A DNA stretch of 47,360 nt from contig CACGAB010000009.1 of NCBI GenBank assembly GCA_902570915.1, positions 1 through 47,360 on the forward strand, read 5' to 3'. Both the position numbers and the translations under genes were made by a program. The DNA is from an uncultured Pelagibacteraceae bacterium. GTDB taxonomy: Bacteria > Pseudomonadota > Alphaproteobacteria > Pelagibacterales > Pelagibacteraceae. Shown one piece after another: positions 23,059-31,522 of this stretch (the stretch's first letter is position 1; each line of letters begins with the position of its first letter). The notes under the pieces were generated by a model that saw nothing but the letters and a program-made list of their open reading frames with translations, was not told the origin of the DNA and made no database searches.

Positions 23059-24409
23059 TTTAACTAATCCTGAAGTGGCAATTATGATGATGGGTATATT
23101 TTTATTTGCCGTATTATTAGGTTTTCCGATTGCGTTCACTTTAATGGCAATGGGATTAGGTTTTGGATATTATGCTTACTTTGATCCAACTAAGATGGAA
23201 CATCTCTTTGATAACAGGATATTCCAACTTTTTGTTCAAAATACCTACACTGTCATGGATAATAACGTGCTTACCGCGGTACCGCTCTTTTTATTTATGG
23301 GATATTTGGTTGAAAGAGCAGGAATCGTAGCAAAATTATTTTTTGCAATTAGATTAGCATCTCATAAGCTTCCAGCATCAATGGCAGTTGCAGCATTGAT
23401 TACGTGTGCATTGTTTTCAACAGCTACAGGTATTATCGGTGCAGTTGTTACTTTAATGGGATTATTAGCATGGCCTGCTATGATTAAAGCGGGTTATGAT
23501 AAAAAATTTGCATCTGGAATAATTTGCTCAGGCGGGTGTTTAGGAATTTTAATTCCACCTAGCATTATGTTGATCGTTTACTCCGTAATTGCTCAACTAT
23601 CGCCCCTAAGATTATTTGCCGCTGCGATTTTTCCAGGACTTATGTTAGCGGGACTTTACATTGCCTATGCAGTGTTTAGAGCTTGGTTAAATCCATCGAT
23701 AGCACCAAAACCTGCTGCAGAGGAAATACCACCTACAGCAGTAATTATGAAAGAGGTTCTTGTTTCATTCTTACCTTTGTTTTCTCTAATAATTTTAGTT
23801 CTAGGTACAATTTTAGCTGGAATTGCAACACCCGCTGAAGCTGCAGCAGTCGGGGCATTTGGTTCATTAGTGCTTTCATATTTCTACAAAACTCTTAAAT
23901 GGAAAAATTTCAAAGAGTCTGTCTTTCTAACAGCTAAAACAACTGCAATGATTATGTGGTTATTCATAGGATCATGGACATTTGCCTCTGTATTTTCTTA
24001 TCTTGGTGGTCACGAAGTTTTTGAACATTTTTTTAAATCTCTAAATTTACAGCCTTGGCAATTTTTAGTAATTACACAATTGATTATATTTTTATTAGGT
24101 TGGCCATTAGAGTGGACAGAAATATTAATTATTTTTGTGCCGATATTTTTACCATTAGTTGAATTTTTTGGAGTTAACCCATATTTCTTTGCAATGTTAA
24201 TTGCGTTAAATTTGCAAACCTCATTTTTAACACCCCCCATGGCAATGTCTGCCTACTACTTAAAGGGAGTTCAATCAAAGAATGTGGAATTAATGCAGAT
24301 CTTTGGAGGAATAATGCCATTTTTAGGTATTGTGATTTTAGCAATGGTTTTAATGTATTTATTTCCAGGTATAGCACTTTGGTTACCAGAGACATTATTT
24401 GCAAATTAA
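23048..24409 (+). CDS. dctM: TRAP transporter large permease subunit DctM
   Basis: A 453-residue membrane protein with about 12 helices, the sodium-coupled elevator subunit of the TRAP system. Typical parts are VLTAVPLFLFMGYLVERAG, ITCALFSTATGIIGAVVTLMG, the GGCLGILIPPSIMLIVYSVIAQ segment, TPAEAAAVGAFGSLVLS and LQTSFLTPPMAMSAYYLKGV. With DctQ it moves the substrate delivered by DctP across the inner membrane. It is followed after 6 bp by the amidase gene. Confidence 0.97.
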   Translation: MLFSLTNPEVAIMMMGIFLFAVLLGFPIAFTLMAMGLGFGYYAYFDPTKMEHLFDNRIFQLFVQNTYTVMDNNVLTAVPLFLFMGYLVERAGIVAKLFFAIRLASHKLPASMAVAALITCALFSTATGIIGAVVTLMGLLAWPAMIKAGYDKKFASGIICSGGCLGILIPPSIMLIVYSVIAQLSPLRLFAAAIFPGLMLAGLYIAYAVFRAWLNPSIAPKPAAEEIPPTAVIMKEVLVSFLPLFSLIILVLGTILAGIATPAEAAAVGAFGSLVLSYFYKTLKWKNFKESVFLTAKTTAMIMWLFIGSWTFASVFSYLGGHEVFEHFFKSLNLQPWQFLVITQLIIFLLGWPLEWTEILIIFVPIFLPLVEFFGVNPYFFAMLIALNLQTSFLTPPMAMSAYYLKGVQSKNVELMQIFGGIMPFLGIVILAMVLMYLFPGIALWLPETLFAN

Positions 24410-24415
24410 TTTTAA

Positions 24416-25744
24416 ATGACAGACATATTTTCTTTAAGTCTCGAAGAACTTGCAGCCAAGATTAAAGACGCCCAACTCACCTCAGTTGATGTTTGTGAAA
24501 AGTATATTGAAAGAATAAACAAATTTGACAAAGATATTAAGGCATGGGCCCATTTCGATAAAAAAGTTTTATTGGAAAAAGCCTCTGAGGCTGATGACTA
24601 TAGAAGATCTGGAAAACCAACTGGTCCACTTCACGGTGTACCCATTGCGGTTAAAGACATTATTGGCACAGTTGATATGCCAACAGAATGTGGAACAGTT
24701 ATAAGAAAAGGTAAATCATATTCACAAAATGCAGAAATAATAGATTTGCTTCAAGCATCCGGAGCAATTGTAATGGGTAAAACAGCAACCTCAGAACTTG
24801 CTTATTTAGGACCTCCGGCAACCACAAATCCACACGATAAAACTAGAACACCAGGTGGTTCCTCAAGCGGATCTGCCGCATCTGTTGCTTCTTTTATGGC
24901 ACCTGCATCAATTGGATCTCAAACTGGTGGATCTATTATTAGACCAGCATCTTATTGTGGAGTAGTGGGATATAAGCCTAGTTACGGATTAATATCTAGA
25001 AATGGTGTTTTGAGAACATCTTATAGTCTGGATCATATAGGAATTTTTGGACGAAAAGTTGAAGATGTAGCTATGTTGGCAAAAGTTCTCATAAAAAAAG
25101 ATAAATTTGATCCAGCAACCATACATTACTCAACAGAAAATATTTTATCTGAAACAAAAAAAGGACCTCTGTTCGATCCAAAATTTATTTTTTACAAAAC
25201 TGAACATTGGAAATTAATAGATAAAAAGTCTAGAGAGTCGTTTGAATACTTCATTAAATCATTTAAAAAAAATATTGAGATTTTTGATACTCCTTCTTAT
25301 TTTAAGGATATACATAAATACCATCAAATTATTCATGAGACTGATTTAGCTAATAATTTTTCAGTTTATTTTAAAAAATTTAAAAAAAAATTGTCTAAGT
25401 ATATGCAAGATGCAATCACAAGAGGAAATAAATATTCGGCCAAAGAATATGCAGAAGCAATAGATTTTATGAAAAGAAGTTATGAGTCTTATCAGGAAGT
25501 TTTTGAGGATTATCATGGGGTTTTGTCACCATCTAGTCCAGGTGTTGCGCCCACAGGTTTAAAAAGTACAGGAACAGCGGAATTTAATAAAGTTTGGTCT
25601 TATCTTGGGACGCCATGTATTTCGTTACCTTTACTTGAGGGAGAAAATAATTTACCATTAGGTGTTCAATTAATTGGCAATAAATATGATGATCATAGAT
25701 TCTTAGGAGTTGCTAATTGGTTGGAGAAAGAATGTCAGGATTAA
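24416..25744 (+). CDS. Amidase signature family hydrolase
   Basis: A 442-residue Ser-cisSer-Lys hydrolase. The catalytic set is Lys80 in GVPIAVKDI, Ser149 in TPGGSSSGSAASVA and the nucleophile Ser173 in GSQTGGSIIRPASYCG. The C-terminal third differs from GatA, and no gatB/gatC lie nearby, so it is not the tRNA amidotransferase. It hydrolyses an unknown amide. Its position directly behind the TRAP permease suggests that it acts on an imported or related compound, releasing ammonia and a carboxylic acid, but this is inference. Confidence 0.9.
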   Translation: MTDIFSLSLEELAAKIKDAQLTSVDVCEKYIERINKFDKDIKAWAHFDKKVLLEKASEADDYRRSGKPTGPLHGVPIAVKDIIGTVDMPTECGTVIRKGKSYSQNAEIIDLLQASGAIVMGKTATSELAYLGPPATTNPHDKTRTPGGSSSGSAASVASFMAPASIGSQTGGSIIRPASYCGVVGYKPSYGLISRNGVLRTSYSLDHIGIFGRKVEDVAMLAKVLIKKDKFDPATIHYSTENILSETKKGPLFDPKFIFYKTEHWKLIDKKSRESFEYFIKSFKKNIEIFDTPSYFKDIHKYHQIIHETDLANNFSVYFKKFKKKLSKYMQDAITRGNKYSAKEYAEAIDFMKRSYESYQEVFEDYHGVLSPSSPGVAPTGLKSTGTAEFNKVWSYLGTPCISLPLLEGENNLPLGVQLIGNKYDDHRFLGVANWLEKECQD

Positions 25745-25745
25745 A

Positions 25746-25922
25746 ATGAATAAAATTACTACAATAATAGGATTATCTTTTGCAGTTTTCTTTTTAATTG
25801 GTTTAGCGACAACTTTAACGAGATCAATGATGATAGGCTTTTTGGATGTTATTCCAGTTTATTTTCTGATGGCGGCGGCTATCATAATGATGGTTTATGA
25901 GGCCTTCTTTGATAAAGATTAA
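25746..25922 (+). CDS. Small membrane protein of 58 residues, unknown function
   Basis: Two hydrophobic helices (about 5-24, IIGLSFAVFFLIGLATTL, and 33-50, VIPVYFLMAAAIIMMVYEA) separated by a short loop and ending in FFDKD. I take the ATG at 25746, 1 bp after the amidase stop, over an upstream in-frame start inside the amidase. No family is recognised; it is probably part of the transport-amidase operon. Confidence 0.6.
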   Translation: MNKITTIIGLSFAVFFLIGLATTLTRSMMIGFLDVIPVYFLMAAAIIMMVYEAFFDKD

Positions 25923-25936
25923 ACAATCTTAAGTTT

Positions 25937-26839
25937 TTGAAAAGTAATAATAAAACTCTAATTCCTTATTTTTTATTATTTATTCAACCTATTTTTATGG
26001 CAAGTAATTTGGTAATTGCTAGGGGTGGTACAGAATTTATCCCCCCGATTTCACTCGCATTTTGGAGATGGACACTATGCTTTTTAATATTATTGCCATT
26101 TACTTTTTTATATTTAAAAAAAAATTTTCATCAATTTAAAAATGAACTTAAAAGATTATTTTTTTTAGGTTTTTTAGGCTGCGGTATATGTGGAGCATTT
26201 CCTTTTATAGCAGGACAAACTACAACAATCGTCAATATGGGTATAATTTATTCATCATCTCCAATTTTTATAATTGCAATTTCTGCAATATTTTTTAAAG
26301 AAAAATTAAATATTTCTCAATATTTGGGTATTCTAATTTGTTTAGTGGGAGTTATTTTGATTATAGTTAAAGCAAACATTGATCTACTTATTAATCTAAA
26401 GTTCACGGTAGGTGATTTATGGATGTTAGGAGCGTCTATCGGATGGGCACTATACACAATTTATTTATTTCACTGGAAGACAAAACTTCCTTTAATCCAA
26501 AGATTCACATTAATATCAATGTTTGGTGCTATTAGTCTATTTCCTTTTTTTATTTTAGAAGAGGCATTTATTTTACAAACAAATTATGACTTTAACTTTT
26601 TATTATGGGTGTTATTTGCTGCTTTGTCACCCAGTATAATAGCATTTTTATTATTTAATTTTGTTAATAATAAATTAGGTGCTTCAATTACAGGATCAGT
26701 ATTATATTTATACACAGTTTATGGTGCAGTTTATGGTTTTTTATTTTTCGATGAAAGATTAGAAATATATCATTTATTTGGCACTATAATGGTATTTATT
26801 GGAATTTTTTTAGTTAAAAATAATGTTAAAAAAGTTTAG
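25937..26839 (+). CDS. DMT superfamily (EamA) transporter
   Basis: A 300-residue membrane protein with ten helices arranged as two EamA repeats. First repeat: FMASNLVIARGGTEFIPPISLAFWRW to IGILICLVGVILIIVK. Second repeat: VGDLWMLGASIGWALYTIY to FGTIMVFIGIFLVK, with the YLYTVYGAVYGFLFFDE segment typical of exporters of amino acids and metabolites. The only start that keeps the first helix intact is a TTG at 25937. Substrate unknown. Its end overlaps the hydrolase gene by 17 bp. Confidence 0.9.
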   Translation: MKSNNKTLIPYFLLFIQPIFMASNLVIARGGTEFIPPISLAFWRWTLCFLILLPFTFLYLKKNFHQFKNELKRLFFLGFLGCGICGAFPFIAGQTTTIVNMGIIYSSSPIFIIAISAIFFKEKLNISQYLGILICLVGVILIIVKANIDLLINLKFTVGDLWMLGASIGWALYTIYLFHWKTKLPLIQRFTLISMFGAISLFPFFILEEAFILQTNYDFNFLLWVLFAALSPSIIAFLLFNFVNNKLGASITGSVLYLYTVYGAVYGFLFFDERLEIYHLFGTIMVFIGIFLVKNNVKKV

Positions 26840-27641
26840 GAATAATTTGTTATCATTTTTACAACTAATAATTTTAGTTTACCTTTTTCTTTTGGCATTT
26901 CTTTATTTTTATCAAAGAAATTTAATGTACCATCCTGATGAAAATAATTATTTTAACGATAAACTTTCAGTTAATATTGAAGAGGTTGAAATATCAACAC
27001 AAGACGGATTAGGTTTGTTAGGTTGGTATCATGAAAAAGATATAAGAAAAAATAAAACAATTTTATTTTTTCATGGGAATGCTGGATCTTTAGAAAATAG
27101 AATTCATAAATTGAATCATTTTAGAGATATGAGTGTCAATTTTTTAATAGTTGCCTGGAGAGGTTTTAGTGGCAATGAGGGTAAACCATCAGAAATTGGA
27201 TTATATGAGGATGGTGAAAGTGCAATTAGATGGTTGATGAAAAAAGGTGTGGATGAAAAAAATATAGTAATTTATGGAGAGTCATTAGGAACAGGAGTTG
27301 CAACACATTTATCCCAAAATAGAAATTTTGCGGGTATAATTTTAGAAACTCCATTTACGTCAATGATTGAGGCTGCTAAAAAATTTTACCCATATATACC
27401 CGTTGGTCTTTTACTCAAAGATAAATTTGAAAATAAAAATAAAATTAAAAATGTTAAGTCTCCAATTTTGATAATGCACGGTGAAAAAGATCAAATAGTC
27501 CCTTTTGAGATGGGTCAAAAGATGTTCGAAATAGCTAATGAACCTAAATATTCTTATTTTACCAAATATGACAATCATATGATGGAGTATGATGAGAATC
27601 TTATAAAAACATTAAATTCATTTTTAATTAATTTAAATTAG
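26823..27641 (+). CDS. Membrane-anchored alpha/beta hydrolase (ABHD13/BEM46-like)
   Basis: A 272-residue protein with one N-terminal membrane helix (about 8-28), then RNLMYHPDE, which is typical of the YfhR/BEM46-type group. The catalytic triad is visible: Ser in VIYGESLGTGVATHL, Asp in IMHGEKDQIVPFE and His in KYDNHMMEY; the oxyanion HGNAGSLENR loop is also present. Substrate unknown. Overlap with the transporter gene suggests co-expression. Confidence 0.88.
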   Translation: MLKKFRNNLLSFLQLIILVYLFLLAFLYFYQRNLMYHPDENNYFNDKLSVNIEEVEISTQDGLGLLGWYHEKDIRKNKTILFFHGNAGSLENRIHKLNHFRDMSVNFLIVAWRGFSGNEGKPSEIGLYEDGESAIRWLMKKGVDEKNIVIYGESLGTGVATHLSQNRNFAGIILETPFTSMIEAAKKFYPYIPVGLLLKDKFENKNKIKNVKSPILIMHGEKDQIVPFEMGQKMFEIANEPKYSYFTKYDNHMMEYDENLIKTLNSFLINLN

Positions 27642-27690
27642 GCCATATTCTAAACAAATAGTGCTCAAGATTTAACTTTACGGTAAAAAT

Positions 27691-28254
27691 GTGAAAATTT
27701 TTTTTTTGATCACAATTTTATTACTAACTTTAAAAAGTTTTGCATTCTCAAAAGATAATTCATTTTATCCCGATGATTTATTTCATATAGATCATATGGA
27801 CTCACACAATAAAAAATTTGCACTATATTTTAAGACACGGAAGAAATCTATTTTGGCCAGAGGTGAAGAAAGTAATTATATAAATGATTACCCAAAAGAT
27901 CTTTATATCTATAATTATTCAACAAAGTCCTCATCACCATTAATCTCTTATGATTGGTTTCCGTCTCAAGCTAAGTTTCATTTAACGGAATATGACTTTC
28001 CCGTATTTCCAGATGATTTCGCCTATTACCTTTTAAAAGATGATAAAACTCTCGTAATGATTAGTGCAATAAAAAGTTTAAATGCTAATTTCAAATACGA
28101 TATTTTAAATAAGAAACTTGAACTCTATCCGACTACGGGAAAATTTGATTTTATTATTTCTTCGTTCTCTAAGGATTGTGGGCATTATAAATTTAAAGAT
28201 AATTATGAGTGCAGTATTTATAAACCTTTAATTTCAAGTAATTTGATTAACTAA
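27691..28254 (+). CDS. Exported protein of unknown function
   Basis: I do not recognise this family. The 187-residue product starts with GTG at 27691, has a signal peptide (KIFFLITILLLTLKSFAF, cut near residue 20) and a mature part rich in aromatic residues, with strands such as HNKKFALYFKTRKKSI, DLYIYNY and FAYYLLKDDKTLVMI. Two cysteines near the end (SFSKDCGHYKF, NYECSIY) could form a disulfide. It ends 8 bp inside the convergent ftsY gene. Codon use looks like that of its neighbours. Confidence 0.6.
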   Translation: MKIFFLITILLLTLKSFAFSKDNSFYPDDLFHIDHMDSHNKKFALYFKTRKKSILARGEESNYINDYPKDLYIYNYSTKSSSPLISYDWFPSQAKFHLTEYDFPVFPDDFAYYLLKDDKTLVMISAIKSLNANFKYDILNKKLELYPTTGKFDFIISSFSKDCGHYKFKDNYECSIYKPLISSNLIN

Positions 28255-29164
28255 CTTGTGTAAAAGCCTCAGCAAATTTTTCTGCATTGAATAATTCTAA
28301 ATCATCTTCTTTTTCACCTAAGCCTAAAGCAATAATAGGTAGTTGATATTTTTTTGCAATTGCCAGCAGAATACCACCTTTGGCTGTTCCATCTAATTTG
28401 GTCATGATCAAACCAGTTAAAGGAATAATTTTGTTAAATTCCTCCACTTGATTAATCACATTTTGTCCTGATGTTGCATCTAAAACTAAAATAATATTGT
28501 GAGGAGCATCTTGGTCAATTTTTTTTGTTACATTGGCTATCTTTTTATATTCTTCCATTAAGTTTTTTTTATTTTGTAGTCTTCCAGCAGTATCGATTAA
28601 AACTTGGTGAAAATTATTTTTGATTGCTTCCTCAACTGCTTTGTATGCCACCGATGCTGGATCAGAACCTTGAGATGATTTAGTTAATTTGACGTCAATT
28701 TTATTTGCCCAATTTTCTAATTGTTCAATAGCAGCTGCCCGAAATGTATCAGAAGCAGCAAACATAACTTTGTTTCCATTATTTTTTAATATTTTACCTA
28801 TTTTACCAATAGTTGTTGTTTTACCAACACCATTTACTCCTGAGATTAAAGTTGCGTTTAGTTTATCTTTTTTTTCAAAAAAAGAATTATTTTCTAAAGG
28901 TTTCATTAAATTAACAATGTACTCTTTTAAAATAAGATTTATCTCAGTTGATAGATCTTTGTTTGGATCAATTTTTTTATTTGAAATGATTTCTTTAATT
29001 TCGGATGCAGCCTCGACACCAACATCAGATTCAATTAAAAACTCCTCAATTTTATCTAAATTTTTATCGTCAATCTCTTTTTTTATTATTATTTCTTTTA
29101 ATCCAGATGTTAGTGCGGATGCACTTTTTTTGAAACCTATCTTAAATTTATCAAAAATTCCCAT
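28247..29164 (-). CDS. ftsY: Signal recognition particle receptor FtsY
   Basis: A 305-residue SRP GTPase that docks Ffh-ribosome complexes at the membrane. The NG domain fills the whole protein; the acidic A domain of E. coli FtsY is absent, as in many alphaproteobacteria. GTPase motifs: G1 GVNGVGKTTTIGK, the insertion-box region ASDTFRAAAIEQLENWA, G3 DTAGRLQNKKNL, G4 TKLDGTAKGG and G5-region ALGLGEKEDDLELF. It is translationally coupled to dapF (TAATG) and sits near ffh on the other strand, so both halves of the targeting pathway are together. Confidence 0.97.
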   Translation of the reverse strand: MGIFDKFKIGFKKSASALTSGLKEIIIKKEIDDKNLDKIEEFLIESDVGVEAASEIKEIISNKKIDPNKDLSTEINLILKEYIVNLMKPLENNSFFEKKDKLNATLISGVNGVGKTTTIGKIGKILKNNGNKVMFAASDTFRAAAIEQLENWANKIDVKLTKSSQGSDPASVAYKAVEEAIKNNFHQVLIDTAGRLQNKKNLMEEYKKIANVTKKIDQDAPHNIILVLDATSGQNVINQVEEFNKIIPLTGLIMTKLDGTAKGGILLAIAKKYQLPIIALGLGEKEDDLELFNAEKFAEAFTQVS

Positions 29165-29988
29165 TATAGTTTGATTTCAATTTCTTTTATTTCTGAAACG
29201 GGTCCTTTCATGTGGATTGAATTTCTATCATCTATAAGAATTGATAACTTACCTGATTGAAATTCTATGTCTGTTTTATTTTCATTAAGATTATTCAATT
29301 TACCGGCAAAAGCAGTTGCGCATGCAGCTGTTCCACATGCCTTGGTTAGCCCAGCTCCTCTCTCCCATACTTTCACTTTAATCAAATTTTTATTAATTAT
29401 TTTAGCAATTGTAACATTACACTTTTCTGGAAAAATTTTATGATTTTCAATCTCTGGTCCAATTTTTTCAATATTAAAATTTTCAATTTCGTTTACAAAA
29501 AAAACGATATGTGGATTTCCAACATTAACAGCGGTTCCTCCCAAATGTTCTTTATTATTTAAATCAGTGATCTTAATATTCAAATTTTTAGTATCTAATT
29601 TTTCCGATAAAGGAATTTCGTTCCATTGTAACTTAGCTTTACCAATTTCAGTTGTAACAAGATTTTTATCTAAAATTTTTGACTCTAAATTTCCATTTAA
29701 AGTAGATAAAATAATCTTTTCAGTTTTTGTTTCCTCAGAGATTAATTTTGCAACACATCTAGTACCATTTCCACATGCACCAGACTCCCCTCCATCAGAA
29801 TTAAAAAATTTTAAATTCGCATCACTTGATTTGCTGGACTCAATAAATATTAATTGATCACAACCAATAAAATTTCTATCACAAATTTTTATAATCTGAT
29901 CTTTAGTTAAATTGGTAATTTTTTGTCTATTATCAATGATGACAAAATCATTACCTAATCCATCCATTTTAAAAGCTCTAATCTCCAT
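29164..29988 (-). CDS. dapF: Diaminopimelate epimerase
   Basis: Converts LL- to meso-diaminopimelate for lysine and peptidoglycan synthesis. The 274-residue protein has the two-cysteine catalytic pair: Cys72 in ESGACGNGTRCVA and the second in GLTKACGTAACATAFAG, with the substrate motifs KMDGLGNDFVIID and GNPHIVFFV. Length is normal. Its stop overlaps the ftsY start by 1 bp. It is divergent from ffh across a 161-bp gap. Confidence 0.97.
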   Translation of the reverse strand: MEIRAFKMDGLGNDFVIIDNRQKITNLTKDQIIKICDRNFIGCDQLIFIESSKSSDANLKFFNSDGGESGACGNGTRCVAKLISEETKTEKIILSTLNGNLESKILDKNLVTTEIGKAKLQWNEIPLSEKLDTKNLNIKITDLNNKEHLGGTAVNVGNPHIVFFVNEIENFNIEKIGPEIENHKIFPEKCNVTIAKIINKNLIKVKVWERGAGLTKACGTAACATAFAGKLNNLNENKTDIEFQSGKLSILIDDRNSIHMKGPVSEIKEIEIKL

Positions 29989-30010
29989 ATATAGTTATTT
30001 AACTTATTTA

Positions 30011-30036
30011 TTGACTTTTTGAACCTCTATTATAGT
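30011..30036 (+). promoter_or_regulatory. Candidate sigma-70-type promoter for the ffh leader
   Basis: TTGACT at 30011-30016 and TATAGT at 30031-30036 lie just before the structured region, which would then begin at about position +5. The spacing of 14 bp is shorter than the usual 16-18, so the assignment of one of the two boxes may be wrong. Confidence 0.35.
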
Positions 30037-30039
30037 TTG

Positions 30040-30137
30040 TGGCAGTTTCCGCAAAAACGTTAAATTTGCGGTGTCTTTGGAAACAAAGAGATCGACACTA
30101 GTCAGCGAGGATTCGCCCACTAGTGCGATTACTGCTG
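30040..30137 (+). ncRNA. Multi-helix structured leader RNA upstream of ffh
   Basis: Pairings found by eye: P1 30040-30046 with 30131-30137 (two wobble pairs), enclosing P2 30049-30055 with 30065-30071 (7 perfect pairs, 9-base loop), P3 30074-30079 with 30084-30089 (6 pairs closed by a GAAA tetraloop; 30072-30075 can instead pair with 30094-30097), and P4 30096-30102 with 30119-30125 (7 perfect pairs) continuing after a 2x2 internal loop into 30105-30108 with 30113-30116. The element is richer in GC than its surroundings and ends 12 bases before the ffh ATG. It does not look like a tRNA, SRP RNA or any riboswitch that I recognise. Confidence 0.55.
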
Positions 30138-30149
30138 GGTGAAATAAAT

Positions 30150-31508
30150 ATGTTTGAAAATTTGACAAATAAATTTGAGGAAGTCTTTTCCTCTTTAAAA
30201 AAAGCACCTTCGCTTGACGAAAGTCAAGTTGACGAAGGTCTTAGATCCATTAGGCAAGCTTTATTAGAAGCCGACGTATCACTTGATGTCGCAAAAGAGT
30301 TCATTAAAAAAGTTAAACCTAAAGCTTTAGGACAAGAAATCATCAGATCCACATCTCCTGGCGATATGGTTGTTAAGATTGTTTACGACGAATTAGTATC
30401 TTTATTAGGTGAAAAAAATAATGATGTAAATCTTAATGCCGTACCACCAGTGCCTATGATGTTAGTTGGTCTGCAAGGTTCTGGTAAAACTACAACTACT
30501 GCTAAACTTGCAAAATATTTGGAAAATAACAAAAAAAAGAGAGTTATGATGGTGAGTTTAGATATTTATAGGCCAGCCGCCCAAGAGCAATTAAAATCTT
30601 TAGGTGAACAAAATAATATTTTAACTTTGCCAATAATTGAAGGGCAACAACCAGCTGATATTTGTCAAAGAGCGATTAGTGCTGCAAATCTAAATGGTGT
30701 TGATGTCATTTTATTTGATACAGCAGGTAGAACACAAATAGATTTACAAATGATGAGTGAAATTAAACAAATCGAGAATATAATTAAACCTGCTGAAACC
30801 TTTTTAGTTGCTGACTCTTTGACTGGTCAAGTGGCAGCATCCGTAGCAAAAGAATTTAAAGATACTGTAAATCTCTCTGGTATAATTTTAACAAGAGCTG
30901 ATGGTGATGCAAGAGGTGGAGCCGCAGTTAGTATGAAATACATTTCACAAGTCCCAATTAAATTTTTGGGTATCGGAGAAAAAATTGATAATCTTGAAGT
31001 TTTTCATCCAGATAGAATTGCTAATAGAATTTTAGGGATGGGAGATATTGTATCTCTAGTGGAGAAAGCAGCGCAAGATCTTGGAGAAGAAAATATTAAA
31101 AAGACAGAAGAGAATTTAAAAAAGGGACAATTTTCTATGGAAGATTATTTAGCACAACTAAGACAAATGAAAAAAATGGGTGGAATAGAAGGCATCATGT
31201 CTTTTATGCCTGGTGTTTCAAAAGTTAAATCACAAATGGATGCGGCTGGCATTGATGAGAGTATTATTACAATGAACGAAGCTATAATATTGTCTATGAC
31301 AAAAAAAGAGAGAGAGAACCCAAAGATAATTGATGGTTCTAGAAAAAAAAGAATTGCTAATGGTTCTGGCACACATCCAGCCACTATCAATAAGTTGTTA
31401 AAACAATTTAAAATGATGTCTGAAATGATGAAAAAGATGTCAAAGGGTAATTTGAAAGGTATGACTGACAAAGGAATACCTCCAGAATTATTTAATCAAT
31501 TAAAATAA
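30150..31508 (+). CDS. ffh: Signal recognition particle protein Ffh
   Basis: The SRP54 GTPase that binds signal sequences and the SRP RNA. From the ATG at 30150 (MFENLTNKFEEVF, the normal family start) it is 452 residues. N domain about 1-90, G domain with VGLQGSGKTTTTAKLA, DIYRPAAQEQL, DTAGRTQ and TRADGDARGG, then the methionine-rich M domain with FMPGVSKVKSQMDAAG, RKKRIANGSGTHPATINKLLKQFKMM, the RNA-binding helix-turn-helix. An in-frame start at 30123 would extend into the structured leader and is not supported. First gene of ffh-rpsP-trmD-rplS. Confidence 0.97.
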   Translation: MFENLTNKFEEVFSSLKKAPSLDESQVDEGLRSIRQALLEADVSLDVAKEFIKKVKPKALGQEIIRSTSPGDMVVKIVYDELVSLLGEKNNDVNLNAVPPVPMMLVGLQGSGKTTTTAKLAKYLENNKKKRVMMVSLDIYRPAAQEQLKSLGEQNNILTLPIIEGQQPADICQRAISAANLNGVDVILFDTAGRTQIDLQMMSEIKQIENIIKPAETFLVADSLTGQVAASVAKEFKDTVNLSGIILTRADGDARGGAAVSMKYISQVPIKFLGIGEKIDNLEVFHPDRIANRILGMGDIVSLVEKAAQDLGEENIKKTEENLKKGQFSMEDYLAQLRQMKKMGGIEGIMSFMPGVSKVKSQMDAAGIDESIITMNEAIILSMTKKERENPKIIDGSRKKRIANGSGTHPATINKLLKQFKMMSEMMKKMSKGNLKGMTDKGIPPELFNQLK

Positions 31509-31522
31509 AAGAAGGAGAGTGA

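Noticed and set aside
24010..24404. Antisense open frames inside dctM
   Set aside because: They are low-complexity shadows of a well-conserved permease gene, with no ribosome site or family similarity.
30096..30125. Possible tRNA T-arm or 4.5S SRP RNA in the ffh leader (GGATTCGCC-like stretch)
   Set aside because: No acceptor, D or anticodon arms can be placed around it, and the conserved SRP tetraloop with its asymmetric internal loops is absent.
30123..30149. Nine-residue N-terminal extension of Ffh from an upstream in-frame start
   Set aside because: It would use part of the outer stem of the structured leader, and the family start MFENLT is at 30150.
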